A stretch of 64,000 nucleotides of DNA from Verrucomicrobiota bacterium (lineage in GTDB: Bacteria; Verrucomicrobiota; Verrucomicrobiia; Opitutales; Opitutaceae): the NCBI GenBank assembly GCA_023428905.1, contig JAEYWP010000008.1, positions 310,001 to 374,000 on the forward strand, written 5' to 3'. Shown one piece after another: positions 51,942-60,455 of the stretch (position 1 is its first letter; each line of letters opens with the position of its first letter). Below the pieces are notes generated by a model. It ran no database searches, had not been told where the DNA came from, and saw nothing but the letters and a program-made list of their open reading frames with translations. The position numbers and the translations under genes were made by a program.

Positions 51942-53303
51942 TCAGCAGAAGCTGTAGTCGTACGGCTTCCGCATTTCGCGGGCGAGATAGGGATTCGCCT
52001 CGGCGGCGTGGTCGCCGACAAAACGCTCCGTCTCCGAATTCCAGCTCAGCGGGAGCCCGGTGCGCAGCGAAATGGCGCCCAGGTGGCACATGGTGGCGGA
52101 GCGATGTCCGGTCTCGACATTGCAGATGGGATCGCGGCGTGAGGCCATGCTCTCAAAGAAATTCCGCATGTGGTGATTGCTGAGCGGAAGCCTCTCCGCG
52201 CCCTCGGGCAGCGGGGTGGTGAGCAACGAACGGTCGCTCGCCGCCAGTTCATCGCGGTTTACCCAGATCCACCCCTCCGTGCCCTCAAAGCGAATACCAT
52301 TTCGCTGGCCCTCGGGGTTGATCACCTCCCCGTACATGCTGTCGTCACGGGTGGTGCGGATGTTGAGCCCCACGCCATTCGCGTAGGTGTAGCGCACCTC
52401 GTAATCCGAATACGCGGTGTAGCCGCCCTGCACCGGTTCGCTCATCCGGGTGGAGGCCACGCGGTCCGGCGCGATCAGGCCAACCGCCCAGTAGGCGATG
52501 TCGTTGTGGTGGGCGCCCCAGTCGGTCATGGTGCCGCCGGAATAGTCGTACCAGAAGCGGAAGAGGGCGTGGCATCGCTGCGGGACGTAGTCCACCGCCG
52601 GAGCCTGGCCGAGCCAGAAGTCCCAGTTGAGGGTGGAGGGCACGGGCGCGGTGGCAAACGGACCACCCTGCAGGCCGGCGGGCAGCCAGACGTTCGCTTC
52701 CTTCAGTTTTCCGATACGTCCATTGCGCACCAGTTCACAGGCGAGGCGGAAACGCTGCATGCTGCGCTGCTGGGTGCCGGTCTGGAGCACCACCCGGTTG
52801 TCGCGCACCGCCTTCACCACATGACGGCCCTCGTCGATCGTGAGGGTGAGCGGCTTTTCCGCATAGATGTCCTTCCCCGCCTTCGCCGCCGCGATGTTGA
52901 TGAGGGTGTGCCAGTGGTCCGGCGTCACGTTCACCACCGCGTGCACGTCCTTTCGTTCGAGAACATGCCGGAAATCGGTGTAGGCCTGCGGGCGCTGGCC
53001 GAGCTCGAGCAGGGCGGCGGCGGCTTCATCCGAGCGGCGCGTGTCCACGTCGCAGATCGCCACCACATCACCGAACGCGGCGGCGTTCTTGATATCGACC
53101 TTGCCCATGCCTCCGCAGCCGATCAGCGCGAGGCCCGGGCGGTCGTTGGCGCCCGGCCGCGCGGCCGCACCCGTTTCCTGCGCGGCGAGCTGCCGCTCGA
53201 CAAACCAGAGGGGAAGGCCGGTGCTGGCCGCGACGACTGCGCAGCGGCGGAAGAAGGAGCGGCGGGAAATCTGGAAAGGTGCGGGAGCAGGGGAAAATTT
53301 CAT
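51942..53303 (-). CDS. Gfo/Idh/MocA-family oxidoreductase with Tat signal
   Basis: A 453-residue protein. The N-terminus has a twin-arginine signal (SRRSFFRR followed by a hydrophobic stretch), so export in folded form is likely. The NAD(P)-binding Rossmann domain has ALIGCGGMGKVDI, VVAICDVDTRRSDEA and the family motif EKPLTLTIDEG; the C-terminal domain has WYDYSGGTMTDWGAHHNDIAYW, typical of periplasmic family members abundant in Planctomycetes and Verrucomicrobia. Substrate is probably a sugar or cyclitol derivative, but this is inference. Confidence 0.9.
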   Translation of the reverse strand: MKFSPAPAPFQISRRSFFRRCAVVAASTGLPLWFVERQLAAQETGAAARPGANDRPGLALIGCGGMGKVDIKNAAAFGDVVAICDVDTRRSDEAAAALLELGQRPQAYTDFRHVLERKDVHAVVNVTPDHWHTLINIAAAKAGKDIYAEKPLTLTIDEGRHVVKAVRDNRVVLQTGTQQRSMQRFRLACELVRNGRIGKLKEANVWLPAGLQGGPFATAPVPSTLNWDFWLGQAPAVDYVPQRCHALFRFWYDYSGGTMTDWGAHHNDIAYWAVGLIAPDRVASTRMSEPVQGGYTAYSDYEVRYTYANGVGLNIRTTRDDSMYGEVINPEGQRNGIRFEGTEGWIWVNRDELAASDRSLLTTPLPEGAERLPLSNHHMRNFFESMASRRDPICNVETGHRSATMCHLGAISLRTGLPLSWNSETERFVGDHAAEANPYLAREMRKPYDYSFC

Positions 53304-53485
53304 CGAGGAGAAGGGCTGCGGTTCAGGCGGGCATCCTCACACCAGCACACAAACAACTGCGAGCCGGTTTCCGCCCCGACCCAAAGCTTCCCCGCTCGTC
53401 CATTTGAACGCCTGGCGTCCCGCACCGCGCTCGTGTCGGACCACGCTCACCGGCGAGACCGCCGCACCTCACCCACCCGATCCGC

Positions 53486-53521
53486 AAAAAAAAGCAGCAC
53501 AGCCCGAAGTGGGCTGTGCTG
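53486..53521 (-). terminator. Rho-independent terminator of the histone-like gene
   Basis: On the minus strand an 11-bp stem CAGCACAGCCC/GGGCTGTGCTG with a 5-base loop is followed by eight T residues, 37 bp after the stop codon of the small gene. Confidence 0.9.
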
Positions 53522-53558
53522 GAGAGAGGGACCCCAAGAAGAGGTCAGCCAAAAGAGC

Positions 53559-53663
53559 TTACTTCTTGCTCTTCTTTGCGGCCTTGGCGGCTGGCTTCTT
53601 GGCCTTGGCAGCTTTGGCGGCTGGCTTCTTGGTGGTCGCTTTGCGGGCTTTTGACGTTGCCAT
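53559..53663 (-). CDS. 34-residue lysine/alanine-rich histone H1-like protein
   Basis: A very short reading frame (ATG at 53661-53663, TAA at 53559-53561) encodes a protein that starts MATSKARKATTKK and continues with two PAAKAAK units to a KKSKK end. Fourteen of 34 residues are Lys or Arg and twelve are Ala, with no acidic, aromatic or Cys residues. This matches the tails of bacterial H1-like DNA-binding proteins. A strong terminator follows, and the leader before the ATG is AT-rich with no Shine-Dalgarno sequence, which together argue for a real, independently expressed gene. It would bind DNA or RNA non-specifically. Confidence 0.7.
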   Translation of the reverse strand: MATSKARKATTKKPAAKAAKAKKPAAKAAKKSKK

Positions 53664-53966
53664 TTGTATTGGTTATTTGGTTATGGGCGGAACAAGAAAG
53701 GGGGCGCTCAAGCGTCAGGAAGGGGTAGTCCGCCTGAACGTCCGAAGAGCCCGGCCGCGCTTTCGAAAACACGACCGAACAGCAAGGAGTTTCCAATTAC
53801 GTGACGTTCGTTCAAGCGCGAAGTGCGAGAGAACTGCCGTTTAGACGTTTTTTTCTGTTTCGAATTTCCAGCCGCGCGGACGCCGAAACGGCGCCTTTTG
53901 TCACCGCGGGTCGGATACCCGGGGGTGTTTTCCGAGGGCCGGGGGCGGTGCAGCGGAGGCATCATC
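53664..53966. other. Intergenic region upstream of the histone-like gene
   Basis: It should hold the promoter of the histone-like gene, whose leader is AT-rich near 53664-53690. TTGAGC and TTGAAC boxes are present but no convincing -10 pairs with them. I see no gene here. Confidence 0.45.
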
Positions 53967-54317
53967 TCACGTTTCCGCCCGCTCCGTGGCGGCGGCGAGC
54001 ACCGCGTTGATCGCACGGGCTTCGCTCTCCGCGCGGGCAGCGCGGCCGATCTCGCCCGCCTTCACCTCAAAGCGAAAAACCAGGTCGCTGCGCCGCAGCG
54101 GGCGCTCCGCCTGAAGGCGCTCGAGGTGTTCGGTGATGGCGAGCACACCCTCGTGCGCCGCGAGCATGAGCAACTCATCGCGGGTGAGGCGCACGCCACC
54201 CTGCGCGCCGGAGGCGGTGTCGCCGTCCAGGAGGTCCAAAAGCCAGTCGGCCGCCGGCACGGAAAGGCGGCGGCGGGCGGTCGCGTGGGTCGCGGTCTGG
54301 GAGGAGCGGCGTTTCAT
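53967..54317 (-). CDS. Hypothetical protein
   Basis: A 116-residue soluble protein with a basic N-terminus (MKRRSSQTATHATARRRLSV), a central helical part (LTRDELLMLAAHEGVLAITEHLERL) and a C-terminal Ala/Glu-rich helix. No family is recognised and there is no signal peptide or membrane segment. Codon usage agrees with neighbours. It stands alone between the histone-like gene and endonuclease III. Confidence 0.5.
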   Translation of the reverse strand: MKRRSSQTATHATARRRLSVPAADWLLDLLDGDTASGAQGGVRLTRDELLMLAAHEGVLAITEHLERLQAERPLRRSDLVFRFEVKAGEIGRAARAESEARAINAVLAAATERAET

Positions 54318-54629
54318 CCAGTGTCTCTTCGCCACAACGGGCGGTCGTCTGAAGTGTTTTGCAGGATTCGCGCCAACGTCGCGACACCCCACGCCTGGGA
54401 AAATGCGCCGGCGACTCGCGCAAACTCCCTGCCGTTTCTCCGGCGGGCGGGAGCGGAACCGGGGAGTCCGCGCTCCGGTGTAGTCGTGTGGACCCTACCT
54501 CCCGGCGGCACCCAGCCGGCGCCCGGTATCGACCGGGTGGAGTTGTGGCCACGCTCCGCGCGCGTGGGCGGTGCGGGCGGTCGGGCCGGCGATTGACCTC
54601 GCGCGTTCCGGCAGACCACGGTGGTGGGC
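54318..54629. other. Intergenic region between divergent genes
   Basis: A 312-bp GC-rich gap between the hypothetical gene and nth. Open frames on both strands cross it but have skewed composition and no resemblance to proteins. It presumably holds both promoters, but no clear boxes are visible. Confidence 0.4.
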
Positions 54630-55286
54630 ATGTACCGCACCGCCGCCGAACGCGCCGCCTTCATCGACCAGACCCTGGCGCGCGTGTACCCCGAGACGCC
54701 GGTGCCCCTTCACCATACGGATGCCTACACCCTTCTCATCGCGGTGTTGTTGTCCGCCCAATGCACGGACAAGCGGGTCAACGAGGTCACGCCCGCCCTG
54801 TTTGGCCTGGCGGACACCCCGCAGGTGATGGCGACCTTACCGGTGGATCGTATTGAGGCGGTGGTGCGGCCGTGTGGGTTGGCCCCGCAGAAAGCGAAGG
54901 CGATCCGGCACCTCTCCGAGCTCCTGGTGGAGCAGCATGCGGGTGCGGTGCCGCAGACCTTCGAGGAGCTGGAGGCGTTGCCCGGCGTCGGGCACAAGAC
55001 CGCCTCGGTGGTGATGGCCCAGGCTTTCGGCGTCCCGGCCTTCCCCGTCGACACGCACATCCACCGGCTCGCGCAGCGTTGGAAACTGACGTCGGGGCGC
55101 AATGTGGTGCAGACGGAAAAGGACCTGAAGCGGCTGTTTCCGGTGCAGCACTGGAATGCGCTCCACCTGCGGATCATCTTTTGGGGCCGCGAGCATTGCA
55201 CCGCCCGCGGGTGCGACGGCACGGTCTGCGAAATCTGCCGGACCCTCTTCCCGGAAAGAAAGCGGGCGGTTCGGGTAAGAAAATGA
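54630..55286 (+). CDS. nth: Endonuclease III (DNA glycosylase/AP lyase)
   Basis: A 218-residue base-excision repair enzyme that removes oxidised pyrimidines. The helix-hairpin-helix has ALPGVGHKTASVVMAQAF with catalytic Lys123, and catalytic Asp141 lies in VDTHIHRLAQRW. Near the C-terminus the usual iron-sulfur motif (Cys-x6-Cys-x2-Cys-x5-Cys) is absent; instead cysteines 190, 195, 200 and 203 are spaced x4, x4, x2. This may be a variant cluster site or a cluster-free form. The ATG at 54630 is used; two GTG codons lie just upstream. It is 43 bp before a tRNA gene. Confidence 0.92.
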   Translation: MYRTAAERAAFIDQTLARVYPETPVPLHHTDAYTLLIAVLLSAQCTDKRVNEVTPALFGLADTPQVMATLPVDRIEAVVRPCGLAPQKAKAIRHLSELLVEQHAGAVPQTFEELEALPGVGHKTASVVMAQAFGVPAFPVDTHIHRLAQRWKLTSGRNVVQTEKDLKRLFPVQHWNALHLRIIFWGREHCTARGCDGTVCEICRTLFPERKRAVRVRK

Positions 55287-55329
55287 GTTGATTCGGCGCC
55301 GCCCAGCCACCACGTTCGCCCCTCGTTTC

Positions 55330-55406
55330 GGACGGTTAGCTCAGTTGGTTAGAGCACGTGCTTCACACGCACGGGGTCACAGGTTCGAGTCCTGTACCGT
55401 CCACCA
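55330..55406 (+). tRNA. tRNA-Val (anticodon CAC)
   Basis: A complete cloverleaf: acceptor arm GGACGGT/ACCGTCC, D-arm with AGCTCAGTTGGTTAGAGC, anticodon stem CGTGC/GCACG with loop TTCACAC (anticodon CAC), a T-arm ACAGG-TTCGAGT-CCTGT, discriminator A and an encoded CCA end. It reads GUG codons. Confidence 0.97.
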
Positions 55407-55407
55407 T

Positions 55408-55544
55408 TCTTCGCGAACCGCAGGTGAGCGAAGACTGCCTTGCCGAAGCTCGCAGAGCGCAGGCGGGCTCTGTCCCACAGAACGCTTCGACCGGGCAAGT
55501 CTTCCCGTGCTTCCCGAACACCTCTTCGCAAACCGCAGGTGAGC
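55408..55544. repeat. Direct repeat pair downstream of tRNA-Val
   Basis: TCTTCGCGAACCGCAGGTG at 55408 recurs at 55523 with one change; the match covers 21 of 22 bases. The segment between the copies contains several short inverted repeats. Nine bases of the tRNA 3' end (ACCGTCCAC) recur at 55563-55571. No integrase or other mobile gene is present. Confidence 0.6.
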
Positions 55545-55688
55545 CATGCCCCTCCCTGCTGGACCGTCCACTCTGAAGTCTGAACGGCGGGCCCGTTGCC
55601 GGTGCTGGACCCTGGGAAAGACTGCGCCTTCGGCGCGGCCGCAAGGTCTCGCGCCACCCCGAGCAACCCTAACCCACCGTATACCTCA

Positions 55689-58600
55689 ATGTTCAAACAT
55701 GCCTCACCCAGGCGTGCGACGTATCCCCTGCTGACCCTTGCAGGCGTCGCTTTGTCCACCGGACTCTGTGCGCAGACCGCGCCCAGCAGCACCGCCGCCG
55801 CCGCGGATGACGACGAGACCATCGTCCTCAGCCCGTTCGAAGTCACCGCCGAGTCGTCCACCGGTTATGTCGCGACCCAGACCCTGGCCGGTTCCCGTAT
55901 CAACACCCGTCTTGAGGACGTCGGCTCTGCCATTTCGGTGGTGACCTCCGAGTTCCTCAAGGACGTCGCCGCCACGGACAACAAGTCCCTCCTGCAGTAC
56001 ACCACCAACACCGAAGTCGGTGGTCCGCAGGGCAACTTCCGCGGCGCCTCCGGCGGCCAGAACGAAGACGAGTCCGGCCGCTTCACCAGCCCCAACGGCA
56101 ACACGCGCGTCCGCGGCCTCACCTCCGCCGACAACACCCGGAACTTCTTCATCTCCGACATTCCGTGGGACGGCTACAACATCGAGCGCGTCGACATGCA
56201 GCGCGGCCCGAACTCGATCCTCTTCGGCCTCGGCAGCCCCTCCGGTATCATCAACACCACCACGAAGACCGCGCAGCACCGCGATTTTCGCGAGGTTGAG
56301 TTCCGCTTCGGCTCCTACGGCTCGAACCGCGTCTCCCTCGACCTGAACGAGAACCTGATCGATAACGAACTCTCGTTCCGCCTGAACCTCCTGCGCAACG
56401 ACGAGAAATACAAGCAGGAGCCGGCCTACAGCCTGGACAAGCGCGTCTTCGGCACCGTCCGCTACGACCCGAAGTTCATGTCCCGCGCCGGCCACCGCAC
56501 CTCGATCAAGGTCAACTTCGAGGCCGGCGATGTCCGCAGCAACAACCCGCGTTCCATCACCCCGACCGATCGTATCACCGGCTGGTGGAGCCAGCTCGAC
56601 CAGGCCGTGTACGACCCGAACACGGTGCAGAACAGCGGCCTGTGGTACGACGCGAACGGCGCGGAGTACTGGCGCGAGAACGTCGGCCAGTTCAACTCCA
56701 ACCGCTCCAACGGTACCAAGAATCCGTACTACGAAGCCTGGCTGGGCGCTCCCCAGATGTACGGCGGCGTGTGGATGCAGGTGAATCCCGGCGAGGCCTC
56801 GCCCTTCGCGGTCTCGATGCCGGAGTACAAGAACATCGGCGGACGCAGCCCGACGGGAACGATCGATGGCGGCATCGGCGGCCTCCCCTACTCCCGCCGC
56901 GTGGCCGTCGCGACCACCGCCTACTGGGCGGAGCGCGAACCGACCGCACCCTACCAGTCGTGGGGCCTGTGGAAGAGCACCACGCTCTCCGACCGCTCGA
57001 TCTTCGACTTCTACAACAACCTGATCGACGGCGACAACAAGCGCGAGTGGCAGGACTTCGAGAACTTCAGCGCCAGCCTCAGCCAGACGTTCTTCAACGA
57101 CAAGTTCGGCTTCGAGGCGGCGTATGACCACCAGAGCTACGACCGCGGCCAGCTGTCCTTCAACGGCTCGGGCGTGCTCTTCGTCGATATCAACAGCCAC
57201 AACATCGACGGCACACCCAACCCGAACGTGGGCCGGCCGTACGTCGAGAGTAACTACACGTGGGGCAACAGCGCGACCGAGACGACCCGCGAGTCGTCCC
57301 GCCTGAGCGCCTTCTTCGACCACCACTTCGACAAGAACGGCAGCGGCACCTGGTGGCGCAAGCTGGTGGGCCGCCACACCCTGAGCGGTCTCTACAGCCG
57401 CGACATGTGGGAATCGGACGGCCGCGCCTTCAAGCGATACGGCACGACCGATGCCTTCGGCGCCCTCGTCGCCACCGGCACCGCGGCCACCCAGATCGAC
57501 AGCAATGACCGCGCGGTCACGTCCACGATCTACCTGGGCGACTCGCTCATGGGCCGCAGCAGCTACTCCGGCGTGAACATCCCGCGCCCGGGTGGGGCGG
57601 TCGACATTCCGGACTCCGTCCAGTGGCGTTATTTCGATTCCACCTGGAACGCCACCAATGTGGACCCGGCAGCGGTCTGGACCAGCACCTACAACGGTGC
57701 TGCATCCACCCAGTCGGAAAACCCGGCCAACTACGTCGGCTGGCGCACGATCCCGGTGGACATCCTGAGCGCCGAAAATGGCGACCAGGACGCCCTCACC
57801 CACGGAGCCACCCTCAACCGCCGCCAGGTCGAATCCCGCGCGGCTGTCTGGCAGGGTTACTTCTGGGACGGTGCGATCGTCGGTCTGTATGGCGTGCGCA
57901 ACGACAAGGTGAAGTCCTGGGCCTTTGACGGCACCCGCGTGAACAACCGGGTCGACTTCAACGCCAAGGACAAGAACGGCCTGCTGCAGTACAGCACGGC
58001 GGGCAAGGCCTACAACCTGTACGAAGCCGACTCCCCCAGCTGGAGCGTGGTGGCCAAGTTGAACAAGTTCGTTGGCGACCGCCTGCCGGTCAACGTGAGC
58101 GTGTTCTACAACGAGTCCGAGAACTTCCAGGTCGTCGGCACCCGCAACGACATCTACGGACAGCCCCTCCCGGCTCCGTCCGGCCAGACGAAGGACAAGG
58201 GCGTGATGATCTCGACCAAGGACCAGCGGTTCATGCTCAAGATCAACAAGTATGAGACCACGGTGAAGAACGCCTCCAACACCACCGGCATGCCGGTCTG
58301 GTACCTCCTCGGTGGCGGCAACTTCATCCAGCGCCAGGAAGACCGCGCCGACGCCTACGAATACCACCTCGCCAACCTCGGCGACCCGAGCTCGGCTGAC
58401 GGAACGGGTTCCTGGACCTGGCGCTACACGCCGCGTCAGGGTGAAACGCAGGAGCAGGCAGACGCGATCGCAGCCGCAGCAGTGGCCGGCTGGCGCGCCT
58501 ACACCAATGAGCCGATCGTGAAGAAGATCCTCGGCGCCTGGGGCTTCAATGACTTCAATGTCACCCAGCTGACGACGATGGCGACGCCGGTTGCCAACTT

Positions 58601-59276
58601 CACCGCCACGGAAGACCAGGTCTCCGAAGGTATGGAATACGAGTTCGTCGCCAATCCCACCCGCGACTGGCGCATCTCGATCAACGCCTCGGAAACCAAG
58701 GCCAAGCGCACCAACATCGGCGGTTCTGACCTGGCCGAGTTCATCGAACTCACCAACAAGTACCACAACGGCCCGATGGGCGACCTCCGCCAGTGGGGCG
58801 GCGGTGCCATCACCTCCACCGCGCTGGTCAGCTGGAACGGCAACTTCTACTCGAAGTACCTGCTGATGAAACTGCAGGAAGGCACCTACTCCAGCGAGCT
58901 GCGCAAGTGGCGCTACAACGTGGTGAGCAACTACAGCTTCAGCCGCGGCGCGCTGAAGGGCTTCAACGTCGGCCTGGGCTACCGCTGGCAGGATAAGGTC
59001 GCCATCGGCTACCCGGTGAAACAGGTGAGCGCGACCGCGATCACCTTTGACCTGGACAACCCGTACTACGGCCCGGCACAGGACGGCGTCGACTTCTGGG
59101 TCGGTTATCAGCGCAAGCTGACCGACAAGATCGACTGGCGCATCCAGCTCAACGTCCGGAACCTGGGCGACGGCAACAAGCTGATCCCACTGTCGGCGCA
59201 GTACGACGGCACGGTTGCAGCCTGGGGCATCGCCCCGTCCGAGACCTGGACGGTCACCAACTCGTTCAAGTTCTAA
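55689..59276 (+). CDS. TonB-dependent receptor, large Opitutaceae-type
   Basis: A 1195-residue receptor. A signal peptide (MFKHASPRRATYPLLTLAGV..., cleavage near LCAQT) is followed by an acidic linker and VLSPFEVTAESSTGY, a consensus start found on many receptors of this family in Opitutaceae. The plug has AGSRINTRLEDVGSAISVVT, TRVRGLTSADNTRNFF and VDMQRGPNSILFGLGSPSGI, and the barrel ends with WTVTNSFKF. It is 25-35% longer than the receptors at 23-34 kb and only distantly related to them. Substrate is unknown. The ATG at 55689 begins the signal peptide; the leader is C-rich with no Shine-Dalgarno sequence. A strong terminator follows. Confidence 0.93.
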   Translation: MFKHASPRRATYPLLTLAGVALSTGLCAQTAPSSTAAAADDDETIVLSPFEVTAESSTGYVATQTLAGSRINTRLEDVGSAISVVTSEFLKDVAATDNKSLLQYTTNTEVGGPQGNFRGASGGQNEDESGRFTSPNGNTRVRGLTSADNTRNFFISDIPWDGYNIERVDMQRGPNSILFGLGSPSGIINTTTKTAQHRDFREVEFRFGSYGSNRVSLDLNENLIDNELSFRLNLLRNDEKYKQEPAYSLDKRVFGTVRYDPKFMSRAGHRTSIKVNFEAGDVRSNNPRSITPTDRITGWWSQLDQAVYDPNTVQNSGLWYDANGAEYWRENVGQFNSNRSNGTKNPYYEAWLGAPQMYGGVWMQVNPGEASPFAVSMPEYKNIGGRSPTGTIDGGIGGLPYSRRVAVATTAYWAEREPTAPYQSWGLWKSTTLSDRSIFDFYNNLIDGDNKREWQDFENFSASLSQTFFNDKFGFEAAYDHQSYDRGQLSFNGSGVLFVDINSHNIDGTPNPNVGRPYVESNYTWGNSATETTRESSRLSAFFDHHFDKNGSGTWWRKLVGRHTLSGLYSRDMWESDGRAFKRYGTTDAFGALVATGTAATQIDSNDRAVTSTIYLGDSLMGRSSYSGVNIPRPGGAVDIPDSVQWRYFDSTWNATNVDPAAVWTSTYNGAASTQSENPANYVGWRTIPVDILSAENGDQDALTHGATLNRRQVESRAAVWQGYFWDGAIVGLYGVRNDKVKSWAFDGTRVNNRVDFNAKDKNGLLQYSTAGKAYNLYEADSPSWSVVAKLNKFVGDRLPVNVSVFYNESENFQVVGTRNDIYGQPLPAPSGQTKDKGVMISTKDQRFMLKINKYETTVKNASNTTGMPVWYLLGGGNFIQRQEDRADAYEYHLANLGDPSSADGTGSWTWRYTPRQGETQEQADAIAAAAVAGWRAYTNEPIVKKILGAWGFNDFNVTQLTTMATPVANFTATEDQVSEGMEYEFVANPTRDWRISINASETKAKRTNIGGSDLAEFIELTNKYHNGPMGDLRQWGGGAITSTALVSWNGNFYSKYLLMKLQEGTYSSELRKWRYNVVSNYSFSRGALKGFNVGLGYRWQDKVAIGYPVKQVSATAITFDLDNPYYGPAQDGVDFWVGYQRKLTDKIDWRIQLNVRNLGDGNKLIPLSAQYDGTVAAWGIAPSETWTVTNSFKF

Positions 59277-59303
59277 TCAGACACGGTCGTTGCGACCGTT
59301 CCC

Positions 59304-59339
59304 AAAGAGCCGAGGCCCCTGGCCTCGGCTCTTTTTTTT
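59304..59339 (+). terminator. Rho-independent terminator of the large receptor gene
   Basis: A 14-bp perfect stem AAAGAGCCGAGGCC with a 3-base loop is followed by a run of T residues, 27 bp after the stop codon. A second, smaller hairpin (ACGGTCG/CGACCGT) lies at 59283-59299. Confidence 0.92.
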
Positions 59340-59505
59340 GTACTCACGCGGGAAACCAGACCCAGGCACTATGCCCTAAGTCATAGTACCTCTACCACCA
59401 ACGCCGGTTTGCAGAGAGCCCGGAGGGGCGTCGTCATCTGGCCCGTCCAACCCCTAGTACGCGGTTCCCGCCCAGGAATCGCTGCCCCCTTCACCCTCCC
59501 CCCTG

Positions 59506-60306
59506 GTGACCACGGCTCTTTCCTCCCGCCCTCCCCCCGCCGCCTCCTCCGTCTGGAAGGAGCAGCCCCCACTCACGCACGCTGCGCCCACGGGCGCTCC
59601 CTGCCGCCCCCGCGTAACCCAAACCATGGTCGCGGAGGCGGCGGGCGTGCATAACACCACGGTTTCGCTCGCGCTGCGGAACAACCCAAGCCTGCCAGCG
59701 AGCACTCGCGAACGCATCCAGGCGATCGCGGCCGCCCTTGGCTACCGGCCGGATCCCGCTCTCCGCGCCCTCGCCTCCTACCGGCGCGGGATGTCCGCAC
59801 CCCGCCAGGTTGAAACCATCGCTTTTGTCACCGCCGCCGACACCCGCCACGGGTGGCGCGGAGACACACTCCTGCGCACCGCATTCGAGGGCGCCTCCGC
59901 GCGCGCCGAAGAGCTCGGCTTCCGCCTGGAGCCCTTTTGGCTGCTCGAACCCGGTCTCACTCCAGGGCGGCTGAGCCGCATCCTGGACCACCGCGGCATT
60001 CACGCCGTCCTGCTCGCATCCAACCCGGACTCCAGCCTCCCCACCGCCCGCTTCGACTGGAGCCGGCTGTGCGGCATCGCCTTGGGCTTTGTGCCCAAGG
60101 ACTCCACCCTTCAAGCCGTGATCCCTGCTGCCCACACCACCTCCGGTGAGGCCAGCGGACTTCCCCGCAGCGACGGCTACCAGGTGGGGGTCGTCGCGAT
60201 GGAGATCCTGGCCAGTCGCCTCGAGCAACACGGTCGGGAACTCCCGAAAATCAAAATGACGACGGTGGTCGAGGGTGCGCTCGCGGCGCTCGAGCGCACC
60301 GCCTGA
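59506..60306 (+). CDS. Shortened LacI-family transcriptional regulator
   Basis: A 266-residue protein. The LacI helix-turn-helix is clear (VTQTMVAEAAGVHNTTVSLAL and hinge LGYRPDPALRALASYRR). The effector domain begins normally (VETIAFVTAADTR, FEGASARAEELGF, HRGIHAVLLA) but after LGFVPKDSTLQAVIP jumps straight to the C-terminal segment that normally reads YQVGVVAMEILASRLE. About 80-90 residues of the central sugar-binding domain are missing compared with the usual 340-residue length. No ATG precedes the HTH except one inside it, so GTG at 59506 is used. It may be a ligand-blind regulator or a decaying gene; it lies beside the TonB receptor it may have controlled. Confidence 0.7.
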   Translation: MTTALSSRPPPAASSVWKEQPPLTHAAPTGAPCRPRVTQTMVAEAAGVHNTTVSLALRNNPSLPASTRERIQAIAAALGYRPDPALRALASYRRGMSAPRQVETIAFVTAADTRHGWRGDTLLRTAFEGASARAEELGFRLEPFWLLEPGLTPGRLSRILDHRGIHAVLLASNPDSSLPTARFDWSRLCGIALGFVPKDSTLQAVIPAAHTTSGEASGLPRSDGYQVGVVAMEILASRLEQHGRELPKIKMTTVVEGALAALERTA

Positions 60307-60364
60307 GGGTCCGGCGGGGAGCTTAGGCGCTCGGCGCACGGGTACACAAAGACTGCGCCTGATC

Positions 60365-60387
60365 GCGTCCGGACAAACTCCGGACGC
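60365..60387. terminator. Hairpin between convergent genes
   Basis: GCGTCCGGA/TCCGGACGC, a 9-bp perfect stem with a 5-base loop, lies between the LacI-like gene and the response regulator gene. No T-run follows on either strand, so termination is only possible. Confidence 0.4.
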
Positions 60388-60455
60388 AACGTCGGTGGCC
60401 TGCGCGGGAAGGCACCTGACCTCTGCTCGGCCACGTGGCTACGTTCGGCCGCCCC

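Noticed and set aside
54314..54664. 116-residue minus-strand open frame across the nth upstream region
   Set aside because: Its composition is that of non-coding GC-rich sequence and it would overlap both neighbours.
55407..55688. Prophage or genomic island attached to tRNA-Val
   Set aside because: Only about 280 bp separate the tRNA from the receptor gene, and no integrase or phage gene is present; only a short repeat footprint remains.
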